From Hamadaea tsunoensis DSM 44101 (GTDB lineage: Bacteria > Actinomycetota > Actinomycetes > Mycobacteriales > Micromonosporaceae), in assembly GCF_000428945.1 (NCBI RefSeq), contig NZ_AUAX01000015.1, positions 224,824-288,823 on the forward strand: 64,000 bases of DNA, written 5' to 3'. The notes below the pieces were generated by a model that worked only from the letters and a program-made list of their open reading frames with translations, had not been told where the DNA came from and did not search any database. Shown piece by piece: positions 33,033 through 41,689 of this stretch. The position numbers were made by a program, and so were the translations under genes. Position 1 is the first letter of the stretch; the number at the start of each line of letters is the position of its first letter.

Positions 33033-34286
33033 TCAGCCGCTGCCAGGCTGTGGTCCCAGCCTCCGCAGCAGGCAGCGGGCGGCGCACATGATCCGTTGGC
33101 GGTCGTGGATCACGCCGAAGTAGAACTCGGACCGGGTCGGGTCCGCCTGTCGCGCCAGCACCGCGACGGCCGTGCTCGGGCTGACCGCGATGACCGCGTA
33201 CTCGCCGTCCAGCGCGGGGTCGTGTTCCCACGAGCCTCGCACGCCGGGCGCCGGCACGGGCGGTATGCCCGCGCCGATCAGGCCGGTGATCACCTGGCGG
33301 CGCGCTGTCTGCCCCAGGACGCGCAGATGGCTCTTGGCCAGCATCTCGGGGCCGGGGACGAGCATGACCAGGAGCGCGGGAGCCACGAGATGCAGGCCAT
33401 GGCGGAAGACCTCGCCGGCCAGAGAGCGCACCAGGTCACGGGGCGCGCGGCTGATCTGTTGCCGGCCCAGCGCCTCATATGGCGAGCGCACATCCGCCAG
33501 CCCCAGGTCGGCCATGAGCGACAAGTGCACGTCGTGCGCTTCGACGGGGGCCGGATCGTCGGTCGGCTTCCCGTAGAGCCACCCCTGCGCCAACGGAGCC
33601 CCCAAGGCACGGACCACCTCGTGGTGCCTCGTGGTCTCGACGCCTTCGGCGAGCATGGTGGCGCCCGTACGCTCGGCCTCCTCGTACGCGAAGTGGACGA
33701 CCTTCATCGCCTCCCGGCTCGGCGTATTCTGCGTCACCTTCAAGTCGAGCTTGATGACGTCCGGCCGGATCACGGGGAGCATGGCCATCGCCTTGACGTT
33801 CGCACCGACGTCGTCCAAGGCCAGGCCGGCTACGCCCAACCGCTGCCGGTCGATGCCTTCGAACAGCGTACGCGGATCGTGGTCGAGGGACCGTTCGGTG
33901 ACCTCCAGGATGATGCGGAACCTGCCGAAGGCCTCCGCGATATCCGGCCACAGATCGGGCGGACACTGTGAAGCCATCGCCAGTGGCTCGATGTTGAGGA
34001 ACAACAAGTCACCGAGTGCCAGCCGGCTCGCGAGGGCGGCGCGGCTCGCCGAGGCGCGCGCGACCCAGTCGAACTCGGCCACGCGGTTCTGCCGGTAAGC
34101 CTCCTCGATCAGCGCCTCGGGAGACTCCAAGATGGAACCGGCCGGGCCGCGGATCAAACCTTCGTACCCGGCCACCGCCCTGGACTCGACGCTCACGATC
34201 GGCTGGAACAACGTTCGCAGCAAGCGGTCTTTCACCACCCGCTCAAACTCGTTTTCCACTACCGCCACGCGACGCGAACGAGCCAT
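33033..34286 (-). CDS. EAL domain cyclic-di-GMP phosphodiesterase with C-terminal DICT-like domain
   Basis: 417 residues with no membrane segment. EAL domain ~20-245: FQPIVSVESRAVAGYEGLIR (the EAL motif reads EGL, Glu42 kept), LLFLNIEPLAM, RIILEVTERS, LALDDVGAN, VIKLDLKV, MLAEGVETT and LAQGWLYGKP. The residues that bind metal and substrate in active EAL enzymes all seem present, so activity is plausible. The C-terminal ~170 residues resemble the DICT sensory domain. It hydrolyses c-di-GMP in the cytoplasm if active. It stands alone, convergent with TetR; a probable transposase scar lies upstream. Confidence 0.88.
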   Translation of the reverse strand: MARSRRVAVVENEFERVVKDRLLRTLFQPIVSVESRAVAGYEGLIRGPAGSILESPEALIEEAYRQNRVAEFDWVARASASRAALASRLALGDLLFLNIEPLAMASQCPPDLWPDIAEAFGRFRIILEVTERSLDHDPRTLFEGIDRQRLGVAGLALDDVGANVKAMAMLPVIRPDVIKLDLKVTQNTPSREAMKVVHFAYEEAERTGATMLAEGVETTRHHEVVRALGAPLAQGWLYGKPTDDPAPVEAHDVHLSLMADLGLADVRSPYEALGRQQISRAPRDLVRSLAGEVFRHGLHLVAPALLVMLVPGPEMLAKSHLRVLGQTARRQVITGLIGAGIPPVPAPGVRGSWEHDPALDGEYAVIAVSPSTAVAVLARQADPTRSEFYFGVIHDRQRIMCAARCLLRRLGPQPGSG

Positions 34287-34327
34287 TGCCGACCCCCCGC
34301 CATTCAGCCTACTGGGGTAACCGGTAA

Positions 34328-34350
34328 GGCGTCGGCCGTTGACCGACGCC
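34328..34350. terminator. Short hairpin upstream of the EAL gene
   Basis: An exact 8-bp stem GGCGTCGG (34328-34335) / CCGACGCC (34343-34350), 7-nt loop. It lies 42 bp upstream of the EAL start; it may be a leftover terminator or a regulatory element. Confidence 0.35.
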
Positions 34351-34399
34351 GCCTGCGCCGCGCCCGGAGAAACGGCCGCCGGCGGTCCCTCCGAGCCCG

Positions 34400-34490
34400 T
34401 TCGGCAACGAGCGCGTGGAGATCATCTGCCGCGACCGCGCCAGCGGCTACGCCGGAGGCGCCGCTGCCGGAGGCGCCGCTCGCGGCGATA
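34400..34490 (+). mobile_element. Probable ISL3-family transposase remnant
   Basis: One frame reads VEIICRDRASGYA at 34415-34453, which matches the highly conserved VE(V/I)(V/I)CRDRAGAYAEGA catalytic-region segment of ISL3 transposases, as remembered. Sequence on both sides is no longer transposase-like and no inverted terminal repeats were seen. It sits in the 265-bp gap between the EAL gene and the glycan cluster, so it is a decayed insertion scar. Confidence 0.4.
34451..34480. repeat. Exact 2 x 15-bp tandem repeat
   Basis: GCCGGAGGCGCCGCT occurs at 34451-34465 and again at 34466-34480, at the point where the transposase-like reading decays. Confidence 0.85.
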
Positions 34491-34507
34491 CGGCGCCGGA
34501 CGCGCGA

Positions 34508-34537
34508 CGGCCCGCCCGGCGACTGCCGGACGGGCCG
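34508..34537 (-). terminator. Hairpin terminator after the ricin/CBM35 gene
   Basis: A 13-bp stem (34508-34520 with 34525-34537, one mismatch) and a 4-nt loop, 15 nt beyond the stop of the minus-strand gene ending at 34552. Confidence 0.75.
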
Positions 34538-34551
34538 CGGAACGGGTGCGG

Positions 34552-36573
34552 TCAGCCGATCTCGATGAAGTCGATGTTGGCCGGACCGGTGGCCGTCGTG
34601 CCGGTGATGCGTACGGTGTGGGCGCCGGCGGTGAGCGAGATCGTGAGGTTCACGTCCGCCCACGTGTCCCAGTCGGTGGTCACGGCGAACGCCTGACTCG
34701 CCGCGACCACCGTCCCGTCGACCGTGATGCTCGCCGGACGGTTGGCCGTGGTTCCGTTGGAGTAACGGATCCGCAGACCGGCCGGGCCGGCCGCCGCGGC
34801 GTCGACCGCGAACTGCACATAGGAGCCGGCCACGTTGTCGCAGTTGACGTAGCCGGTCCCGCTGAACCCGGTGTGCGTCGTCTCCAGCACGCCTTGCGAG
34901 ATCGTCGCGTTCTCGGCCTCGTAGCGGGTCACCGGCGGCGGGGCCGTCACCGGTGTCACGTCGGCGTAGTCCACGTTGGGGCCGCCGCTCGCGGTCGTCG
35001 CGGTCAGCCGGACGGTGTTGGATCCGGCCGCGAGAGGCACGGTGAACGACTTCGTCGCCCACGTGTCCCAGGTCGCCGTCGCGGGGAACGCCGCCCCTGC
35101 GGCGACGACCGTCCCGTTGACCGCCACGTCCATCGGCCGGTTGACCGTGGTCCCGTTGGCGTACGCCAGAACGAACGTCGCATTACCCGCGCTCGCAGCC
35201 GTCACCGCGAACTCCACGAAGGACCCGGTGACGTTGGTGTAGTCGACGAAGCCGCTCCCGCTGTATCCGGTGTGGTTCGTGGCCACCGCCCCCTGCGAGA
35301 CGGTCGCGTTCTCCGCCTCGTAGCGCACTGTCCCACCGCCGCCCGACGAACCGATCGTCAACGCGTACGCCGCGGAATGGGACAGCGACCCGGACGAGCC
35401 GGTGACCGACAGCGGATAGGTGCCCGCCGCAGCCGACGCTGCGACGGTGACGGTGAGTGTCGCGGAGCCGCCGGCCGTGACGGAAGCGGGGCTGACACTC
35501 GCGGTGACGCCGGCCGGGGCGCCCGTGACCGCGAGGGCCACCGGCAGGGCCGAGCCCGCGGTGACCGCCGTCGTCACGGTGGCCGTGAGCGTCCCGCCGC
35601 CGGTGACGCCGCCCGCGGCCGGGCTCGTCGCGACCGAGAAGTCGTCGGTCGCCGCGGCCGTGAAGTTCCATTGGGCGGCGGTGCCGCTGCAACTGCCCGC
35701 GAGCACGCTCGTGCCGGACGCGCGGAAGCACTTGCCCCCGGTCTGGATGTCGGAGATCGTCAGGTTGGGATTGACCGACCACTGCTGGTTGGGCCCGCCG
35801 GTGCAGGTGGTCATCTTGATCGTGCCGCTGACGTTGTCGGCGCACAGGTTGTTGATCACCAGGAACGCGCCGTGGAACTGGAAGGTCTGCGCGGCGGAAC
35901 CGGTGCAGGCGGCCAGTTTCAGGGCGACCCCGGAGGTGGAGCTGTTGCCCGGGTCCTCCAGGCAGGTGCCGGTGGACGCGTTCTTGTACCGCCCGACCGT
36001 CACGTTGGGCTGCGCGCCGCCGTAGCAGGCGCCGGTGCCGGTGTTGAACAGCGGCGTGTTGTCGACCGTCTCGTTGTTCGGCGGGTCGACGATCACGGGT
36101 TCCAGGACCGGTGTGCCGTCGGCGTTGTAGTGCGTCAGAGCATCCTCGCAGTCGATCGCGTCGAACGCGCTGCCGCCCTGGCCGCCCAGCCACAGGTCGA
36201 TGTGGCGCAGGTTCGGCCCGCCGTTCGGGCCCTGGCCGCTCCAGTCGGCGCTGCACTCCTCGCAGCCGTCTTCCATGATGAAGTACTTCTTCACCCGCGG
36301 GACATAGACGATCTTACCGGCCGGAAGCTCCGCCGTGGACGTGGCGAAGGTGATCGGATCGGCGTAGGTGCCCTTGCCGCCGGCCGTGCTGTGGATCTTC
36401 GGGTACGCGATGTCGCCACCTGGCGGGGTGTTGTCGTACCAGCCGTAGAACGTGATGAAGGTCTGCTGCGTCGTCGCCGCGTACGCCGGGGCGCCGACGG
36501 TGAGCCCGGCGAACGCCGAGGCCAGGGCGAGACACGCAGCCATCACGGTCGCGCCGAACGCGCGCCTGTTCAT
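34552..36573 (-). CDS. Secreted multi-module lectin protein: N-terminal barrel-like domain, ricin lectin, NEW3-like and two CBM35-like domains
   Basis: 673 residues: signal peptide 1-~32; an N-terminal domain ~35-140 (FITFYGWYDNTPPGGDIAYP, then VPRVKKYFIMEDGCEECSADW, HIDLWLGGQGG) that resembles a double-psi beta-barrel of RlpA/expansin type (inference); ricin-B beta-trefoil ~185-315 (LEDPGNSSTSGVALKLAACT); NEW3-type sheet ~320-405; and two CBM35/CBM6 modules ~410-535 and ~540-673, each starting YEAENAT. It is extracellular and glycan-binding; a catalytic role is unproven. The start is ATG 36573 with GGAGGG 5 nt upstream. It shares the CBM type with the GH95 gene 206 bp upstream on the same strand. 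Confidence 0.85.
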   Translation of the reverse strand: MNRRAFGATVMAACLALASAFAGLTVGAPAYAATTQQTFITFYGWYDNTPPGGDIAYPKIHSTAGGKGTYADPITFATSTAELPAGKIVYVPRVKKYFIMEDGCEECSADWSGQGPNGGPNLRHIDLWLGGQGGSAFDAIDCEDALTHYNADGTPVLEPVIVDPPNNETVDNTPLFNTGTGACYGGAQPNVTVGRYKNASTGTCLEDPGNSSTSGVALKLAACTGSAAQTFQFHGAFLVINNLCADNVSGTIKMTTCTGGPNQQWSVNPNLTISDIQTGGKCFRASGTSVLAGSCSGTAAQWNFTAAATDDFSVATSPAAGGVTGGGTLTATVTTAVTAGSALPVALAVTGAPAGVTASVSPASVTAGGSATLTVTVAASAAAGTYPLSVTGSSGSLSHSAAYALTIGSSGGGGTVRYEAENATVSQGAVATNHTGYSGSGFVDYTNVTGSFVEFAVTAASAGNATFVLAYANGTTVNRPMDVAVNGTVVAAGAAFPATATWDTWATKSFTVPLAAGSNTVRLTATTASGGPNVDYADVTPVTAPPPVTRYEAENATISQGVLETTHTGFSGTGYVNCDNVAGSYVQFAVDAAAAGPAGLRIRYSNGTTANRPASITVDGTVVAASQAFAVTTDWDTWADVNLTISLTAGAHTVRITGTTATGPANIDFIEIG

Positions 36574-36646
36574 GGTGCCCTCCAATGTGGGGGGAAGGGA
36601 CGGGAAGAGCGCTCGGTAGCAGGTTCCGTCCCGGCCGCTCCGGAGT

Positions 36647-36678
36647 CAATAGTTGTCAGTCAACTTGTCTAACTATTG
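36647..36678. promoter_or_regulatory. Nested inverted repeat upstream of the ricin/CBM35 gene
   Basis: Outer arms CAATAGTT (36647-36654) and AACTATTG (36671-36678) are exact; a second palindrome AGTTGTCAGTCAACT lies at 36651-36665. The site is 74-105 bp upstream of the start and contains CTAACTATTG, nearly repeated before the GH95 gene. Confidence 0.5.
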
Positions 36679-36779
36679 GGACGGCGCGCGAGTCCCGACC
36701 CCGGGCGGTCTCGCCGTCGAGCCGCCCGAGGTGCCTGTCACAGCCGGATCAGGTGGAACGCAGGTGATCCGGGCGGCCG

Positions 36780-39700
36780 CTACGGCAGGCCCCACGCCGT
36801 ACCCGGCCGGGAGATCGCGACCGGGGCGATCGCCGGGGTGCCGGTGTCGGCCGCGGGGCGTACGAGGACCTGACGGCCGCGGGGCAGATCGATCTGGATC
36901 ACCCCGTCGCCGAGGTCGCTCCAGGCGGCCGTCGTGCCGTCGTCGAGCGTCACCGACAGGGCCGCCGAGACACTCGTGACGTCCAGGCGGTCGAGGTTCG
37001 GTCCGCCGTTGGCCGTGGTGGACTCCAGGCGTACCGTGTTGGCTCCGGCGAGGAACGCGGCCGGGACCGCGGCCACGGCCCAGGTGTCCCACGAGCCGGT
37101 CGCCGGGAACGACTGGGACGCGCGGACGACGGCGCCGTTGACGGTGATCGACATGGGACGGTCGACGGCCGTGCCGTTGGCGTAGCGGATCGCGAGGGTC
37201 ACGGGCCCGGCGGCGGCCGCGGGGATGGACCACTGGACGGCGGCGCCGCTCACGTTGTCGCCGTTGACGAACCCGGTGCCGGTGTAGCCGGTGTGGTTGG
37301 ACTCGACCACGCCGAGGGTGACGGCGGCGGCCTCGGCCTGGTACTGCACGACCGCCGGCTGCGCCTCGATCTCCAGGTAGTCGAGGTTCGGCCCGCCGTT
37401 GACGGTGGTCGCGGCCAGGCGGACGGTGTTGGACCCGGCCGCGAGCGTCGCCGTGAGGGTCAGCGTCGCCCAGCCCTCCCAGGTTCCGGTGGACGGGAAT
37501 GACTGCGCCGCGACGAGAACCGTGCCGTTGACCGAGATCGACATCGGCCGGTCGACCGTGGTCCCGTTGGCGTAGCGGATGCGCAGTGTGTGCGGGCCGG
37601 CCGCGACAGCGGTCACGCTCCACTGCACCGAGGCGCCGACCGCGTTGTCCCCGTTGACGAAGCCCGTCCCGCTGAACCCCGGATGGTTGAACTCGACGAC
37701 ACCTTGGGTGATCGTGGCGTTCTCGGCCTCGTGGCGTACCGCGGTGGAGATGCCGTGGCGCAGGCGCAACGGTTCACCGGCGAGGCTGCGTACCGCGACC
37801 CAACGGGTGGTTCCCGCCGAACGCACGGCGCTCACCAGGAAGGCGCCCTGGGTGCGGAAGTCCTTGAGCGTCACGTCCGCCCAGGCCGAGGGGACGGCCG
37901 GGAAGACGCGTACGGTGTCGCCCCAACTCGTGCAGAGCAGGTCGAACAACGCCTGCGAGAAGGACAGCGGAGTCTCGACCACCGGGCCGGACTCGGTGTA
38001 CATCGTGTTGGCCCGGATCGGGTAGGACACCGAGGTGTCGAAGAACGTGTTCAAATAGGACAATGCCGTGTCGCCGCGGCCCATCTGCCCGTAGAACGAG
38101 GCCGCGCCGGTGTAGCTGTAGCCGCGATGCGCGCCGGTCAGCCCGATCCAATGGTCGACCGACGTCTGGATGAGACCCCGGTTGGCCGGCTGCTCCCAGT
38201 TGACGAGGTAGAGCGGGTAGACCATCAGCATGTGCGAGTAGTGCCGGTGCGACATCGCGAACGGCACGCCGGCGCCGATCATGAACCCGTTCGCGTCGGT
38301 CGGGTAGGCCGTCAGCTTGTTCAGCACGTTCTGCCACGTCCCCAGCAACGGGTCCGCGATGGCGAGCCGGTTCGCCGCGTCGATCAGGGTCTGGCAGCCC
38401 CAGCGCAGCAACGCCAGGTCGTAGTTGCAGTCCGGCGCGTCCACACCGTACTCGGGCGAGAACGTCTGCGGCAGGTGCATCTTCCCCGCGCTGTCCGTGG
38501 TCAGGAAGTGCAGGTAGTAGTTGACCGCCCGGCGCAGGATGGGGAAGATCTTGTCGCGCAGCAGCGTGTCGTCCATCGCATGCCGATAACTCAGCCACGC
38601 GTTGTGCAGGGCCCAGGTCAGGTCGCCCACCTCGGTGGTCCCGCTGCCGCCCGGTGTGGGCACCGCGCGGTTGGCGAACATGTCCGAGCTGCGTCCCACC
38701 CCGGAAGAATCCGACCTGTACGCGCTGGGCACGTTGTCGATGAGCTGCTGGCGGTTGTCGAAGAGCGTACTGGTGACGGCATCGAGTTCGAGGTGGTTGG
38801 ACCCGTTGATGAGCCAGTACTCGAGCTGGACGTTGAGGTTCCACCAGACGCCCGGCCACGGCGTAGCCTCCAGCCAGGGTCCCGTCGTCGCCATGACCGG
38901 ACCGCCGGCGCGCGTACCGCAGGCGGCCTTGTAGAGCTGGATCCAGTGGAACGCCTGCATCCGCTGATCCGGGATCGACACGAAGCTCTTGCGGTAGAAG
39001 GCATGCCACCAGGCCCGCTGCGTCGCCTGGTGCGTGGCGAGGGTCTGCCCGGCCGCCGTCTGCACGCGACTCAGCGAGGTCGCCTCCGCGGTCATCGCCG
39101 GATAGCTGTGGGCCACGCTGAGCACGAACAGTGAACCCACTTTCTGGTACGCCGTCACCGTCTCCCCGCCCGACAGCAGAGTCTGAACCACCTGGGTGAC
39201 GGCGCCGACGGTCTTCGTCGTGGGGGCGGGATTGGCCGTGTAACCGGCGGGGGGCGTCTCCGACGCCGCCCGGGGGCTCACCGCCGCCTCCGCGTGGAAC
39301 GTCCAGCGCACCTGCTCGCCGCCGGTGGCCGTCGCCGAGATGACGAGCACCTGATCGTGGATGAGCGCGGTGAACGTCAGCGTCCCCGAGGAGGTCGTGA
39401 TCGTCCCGGTCACCTCGGCGTCCCACAACGACAGCCGCCAGTCGACCGCCGAGATCGTCCCCACGGGTTCGAGGGTCAGGTGCCCGACGGGCAGCCGGGC
39501 CAACCCGAAGAGGCTGCCGAACTCGGGCCGGTGATCCTGGACCTCGGCGTGCTGGACGGTGAAACGCACTTGGTTCTTGCCCGGCTCCTGGTAGACGAGG
39601 GTGCCGAGCCGGCCGTCGCCGAGGAACGGGCCTTCGTGCCACTGCGTCGGCAGGTGCTTCCAGATCAGATCCTGGGCACGCAGGAAGTCCGACCACTGGG

Positions 39701-39905
39701 TGTCCGTGGTCATGCGATCGTCGATCGTCCACTGTGCTGCGTTCAGGGCCGCCGCCGCCGGCGCCAGGTCGGGGCCGCGATGGGCCGGACCGCCCGTGTT
39801 CACGGCATTTCCCGCGCCTGGCGGGAGGGCGATAGCCGCCGACCCGCCCAGCGCGGCCCCGAGAACCGACCGCCGCCGTACGCCGCCCCGCTCGAAGATC
39901 TCCAT
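36780..39905 (-). CDS. Secreted GH95-family alpha-fucosidase/galactosidase-like enzyme with two CBM modules
   Basis: 1041 residues: a twin-arginine-like leader (RRRSVLGAALGGSAAIAL), a GH95 N-terminal beta domain (~85-320; GPFLGDGRLGTLVYQEPG), a catalytic (alpha/alpha)6 barrel with WNLNVQLEYW (~355), LPQTFSPEYGVDAP (Glu ~484, the position of the general acid) and MSHRHYSHMLMVYPL, a C-terminal sheet, then two CBM35/CBM6 modules (~760-885 and ~890-1000, each with EAENAT or YQAEAAAV) and a short ~50-residue tail. GH95 enzymes release alpha-1,2-fucose or L-galactose. I chose ATG 39905 (GAGG 6 nt upstream) over a TTG five codons earlier. It probably works with the adjacent lectin and sialidase-like proteins. 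Confidence 0.9.
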   Translation of the reverse strand: MEIFERGGVRRRSVLGAALGGSAAIALPPGAGNAVNTGGPAHRGPDLAPAAAALNAAQWTIDDRMTTDTQWSDFLRAQDLIWKHLPTQWHEGPFLGDGRLGTLVYQEPGKNQVRFTVQHAEVQDHRPEFGSLFGLARLPVGHLTLEPVGTISAVDWRLSLWDAEVTGTITTSSGTLTFTALIHDQVLVISATATGGEQVRWTFHAEAAVSPRAASETPPAGYTANPAPTTKTVGAVTQVVQTLLSGGETVTAYQKVGSLFVLSVAHSYPAMTAEATSLSRVQTAAGQTLATHQATQRAWWHAFYRKSFVSIPDQRMQAFHWIQLYKAACGTRAGGPVMATTGPWLEATPWPGVWWNLNVQLEYWLINGSNHLELDAVTSTLFDNRQQLIDNVPSAYRSDSSGVGRSSDMFANRAVPTPGGSGTTEVGDLTWALHNAWLSYRHAMDDTLLRDKIFPILRRAVNYYLHFLTTDSAGKMHLPQTFSPEYGVDAPDCNYDLALLRWGCQTLIDAANRLAIADPLLGTWQNVLNKLTAYPTDANGFMIGAGVPFAMSHRHYSHMLMVYPLYLVNWEQPANRGLIQTSVDHWIGLTGAHRGYSYTGAASFYGQMGRGDTALSYLNTFFDTSVSYPIRANTMYTESGPVVETPLSFSQALFDLLCTSWGDTVRVFPAVPSAWADVTLKDFRTQGAFLVSAVRSAGTTRWVAVRSLAGEPLRLRHGISTAVRHEAENATITQGVVEFNHPGFSGTGFVNGDNAVGASVQWSVTAVAAGPHTLRIRYANGTTVDRPMSISVNGTVLVAAQSFPSTGTWEGWATLTLTATLAAGSNTVRLAATTVNGGPNLDYLEIEAQPAVVQYQAEAAAVTLGVVESNHTGYTGTGFVNGDNVSGAAVQWSIPAAAAGPVTLAIRYANGTAVDRPMSITVNGAVVRASQSFPATGSWDTWAVAAVPAAFLAGANTVRLESTTANGGPNLDRLDVTSVSAALSVTLDDGTTAAWSDLGDGVIQIDLPRGRQVLVRPAADTGTPAIAPVAISRPGTAWGLP

Positions 39906-39931
39906 CGTTGCCTCGCTCAATCATCCGATGT

Positions 39932-39960
39932 TTCGATTGATAGGCAGCCTAACTATCGAA
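39932..39960. promoter_or_regulatory. Inverted repeat in front of the GH95 gene
   Basis: Arms 39932-39945 and 39947-39960 pair at 12 of 14 positions around a single base. It contains CCTAACTATCG, like the site at 36669-36678. It lies 27-55 bp upstream of the GH95 start, an operator-like position. Confidence 0.55.
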
Positions 39961-40083
39961 TCGCGTGGACGAAAGAGGTAAATTTCGATGAGCTGAACTC
40001 CGCGTCCACCACACCGCTCGCGTGGCCGCATCGGCTACTCCGCAAGCTCTCACGATCTTGGCCGTGTCCACATATATGAATGC

Positions 40084-40112
40084 TTGACTGTCTACTGACA
40101 TGCATTCAAGAT
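40084..40112 (+). promoter_or_regulatory. Predicted promoter of the BNR-4 gene, leaderless
   Basis: TTGACT (40084-40089), 17-nt spacer, CAAGAT (40107-40112). The ATG at 40121 begins 8 nt after the -10, where transcription should start, and there is no Shine-Dalgarno. Flanking TGAATGC (40077-40083) and GCATTCA (40102-40108) form an exact 7-bp inverted repeat around the -35. Confidence 0.5.
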
Positions 40113-40120
40113 GTTGGCTT

Positions 40121-41503
40121 ATGAACAGCGTGCGAATCGCCCTGGCCGCCGCCGTCGCCCTGACCCTCACCGGCGCCGCCGTCGACGTCGCCGGTCGGGC
40201 AGCAGCCGCCAAACCCGTCCCTCAGGAGCCCGGTGTGTGGACCGTCATGACCCCCGCCACCGGCGTGGCAGCGCGTACCGACCGGCGTCCCGTCGCGGGC
40301 GCGGTCTTCGACCCGGCCGCCGACACCACGTTCATCACGTGGGGCGGCCGGTTCGAGGACAACTACGCGCAGGCGTACGACCATCACACAGGTGCCTGGT
40401 CGGCGCCGGTCAAGGTCGGCGACGGCGACAACGACTCCCACAACTACCCGACGATCGTGCAGGCCCACGACGGGCACCTGCTCGTGTTCCGCGGACTGCA
40501 CAACCGCGAGCTCCTCGTGGCCCGCTCGCCCCAGCCGCACTCGCTCGCAGGCGTTTGGACGACGCAGGTCATCGCCGCCGGCGACGGCGCGACCTACCCG
40601 ATGCCGTTCGTCACGGCCGACGGCACCATCTTCGTCTTCATCCGCGAGACCACGCGCGACCTCGACCACGTGACACCGACCGACACCCGGCCGATGAAGT
40701 ACGTGCGCTCGACCGACAACGGACTGACCTGGCAGAACACCTTCGACCTGACCGGCGGCAAGTACGCGATCGCGCCGACCGGCCGCCCGGACAACATGAA
40801 CGAGATCTACATCGGACAGCTGCGGCTGGAACCGGCGACCGCCGGGCGCCCCGAGCGCGTACACATCGTCTACACCCTCGCCGGCGGCGGGCCCGAAGGC
40901 CACCTGCACGACCGCTACCACCGCAACATCTACTACACGTCCTTCACACCCGGCGACCTCCACTTCCACTCGGCCGCCGGCGACGACCTGGGCACGAGCA
41001 TCGACGACCCCGAGCAGGAGAGTCTGCTCCAGGTCGCGCAGACCGACCTGCAAACCGTCAATCCGCGTACGCCCGACTACATCTCCCTCGTCGGCGACAC
41101 GCGTACCGGCCGGCCGTTCGTCGTCTGGATGGAGATCGACACCGACGGCCTACTGCACGACCACACCGCATCGTGGACAGGCGACGGCTGGCTGGCGCAG
41201 GAGTTCGCCACGAATGTCCGCGTACGCGAAATGGAGCCGGCCGGGCCGCAAACCTGGCGCGTGTACGCCACACCCGACACCGGAATCGCCACGTACCTCC
41301 TCCGCGCGGGCACTCCGAACGCGCACGATTTCTGGCGTCCCGAAACGACGATCGACATCCCCCGCGCGGTGCAACGGATCGAACTCGTCGGCGGGTACCG
41401 GGATCCCGTGCGCATCCTGGCCACCGGCGCCGCCAGTGGACGGGACGTCGACACAACGTTCGACGGCGATATCTACGTCGCCGGAGCACCTACCTGTCGC
41501 TGA
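40121..41503 (+). CDS. Secreted BNR-repeat (BNR_4) propeller protein, putative glycan-active enzyme
   Basis: 460 residues. Signal peptide 1-~30 (VRIALAAAVALTLTGAAVDV), then a single beta-propeller domain: TFITWGGRFEDNYAQAYDHH, DNDSHNYPTIVQAHDGHLLVF, KYVRSTDNGLTWQNTF (an Asp-box) and PDYISLVGDTRTGRPFVVWM. The BNR_4 family includes lyases and sialidase-like proteins that act on plant or algal acidic glycans; the conserved SHNYP His is often catalytic in those lyases (recollection). The precise reaction is not assignable. The ATG at 40121 fits a leaderless promoter. It is divergent from GH95 and followed by a strong terminator. Confidence 0.85.
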   Translation: MNSVRIALAAAVALTLTGAAVDVAGRAAAAKPVPQEPGVWTVMTPATGVAARTDRRPVAGAVFDPAADTTFITWGGRFEDNYAQAYDHHTGAWSAPVKVGDGDNDSHNYPTIVQAHDGHLLVFRGLHNRELLVARSPQPHSLAGVWTTQVIAAGDGATYPMPFVTADGTIFVFIRETTRDLDHVTPTDTRPMKYVRSTDNGLTWQNTFDLTGGKYAIAPTGRPDNMNEIYIGQLRLEPATAGRPERVHIVYTLAGGGPEGHLHDRYHRNIYYTSFTPGDLHFHSAAGDDLGTSIDDPEQESLLQVAQTDLQTVNPRTPDYISLVGDTRTGRPFVVWMEIDTDGLLHDHTASWTGDGWLAQEFATNVRVREMEPAGPQTWRVYATPDTGIATYLLRAGTPNAHDFWRPETTIDIPRAVQRIELVGGYRDPVRILATGAASGRDVDTTFDGDIYVAGAPTCR

Positions 41504-41591
41504 GGGGGCCGCCACCGGACCGCCAGGCGCTCGACCGGTACAGTGGCAGCGACGATTTTGAATGGAATCGGCCCGCCGGCGCGGCCTCTGC

Positions 41592-41625
41592 TCGGCTTCG
41601 CCGATACCCGTCCGGGCGAAGCCGA
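41592..41625 (+). terminator. Hairpin terminator after the BNR-4 gene
   Basis: An exact 11-bp stem TCGGCTTCGCC (41592-41602) / GGCGAAGCCGA (41615-41625), 12-nt loop, 89 bp after the BNR-4 stop and 65 bp before the CBM2 gene. Confidence 0.65.
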
Positions 41626-41689
41626 TCCCATTCCCCGAGCTGTTCACCCTGAACGGCCCGGCCCCGCGACCCGAGTTGTGGAGAGCGAC

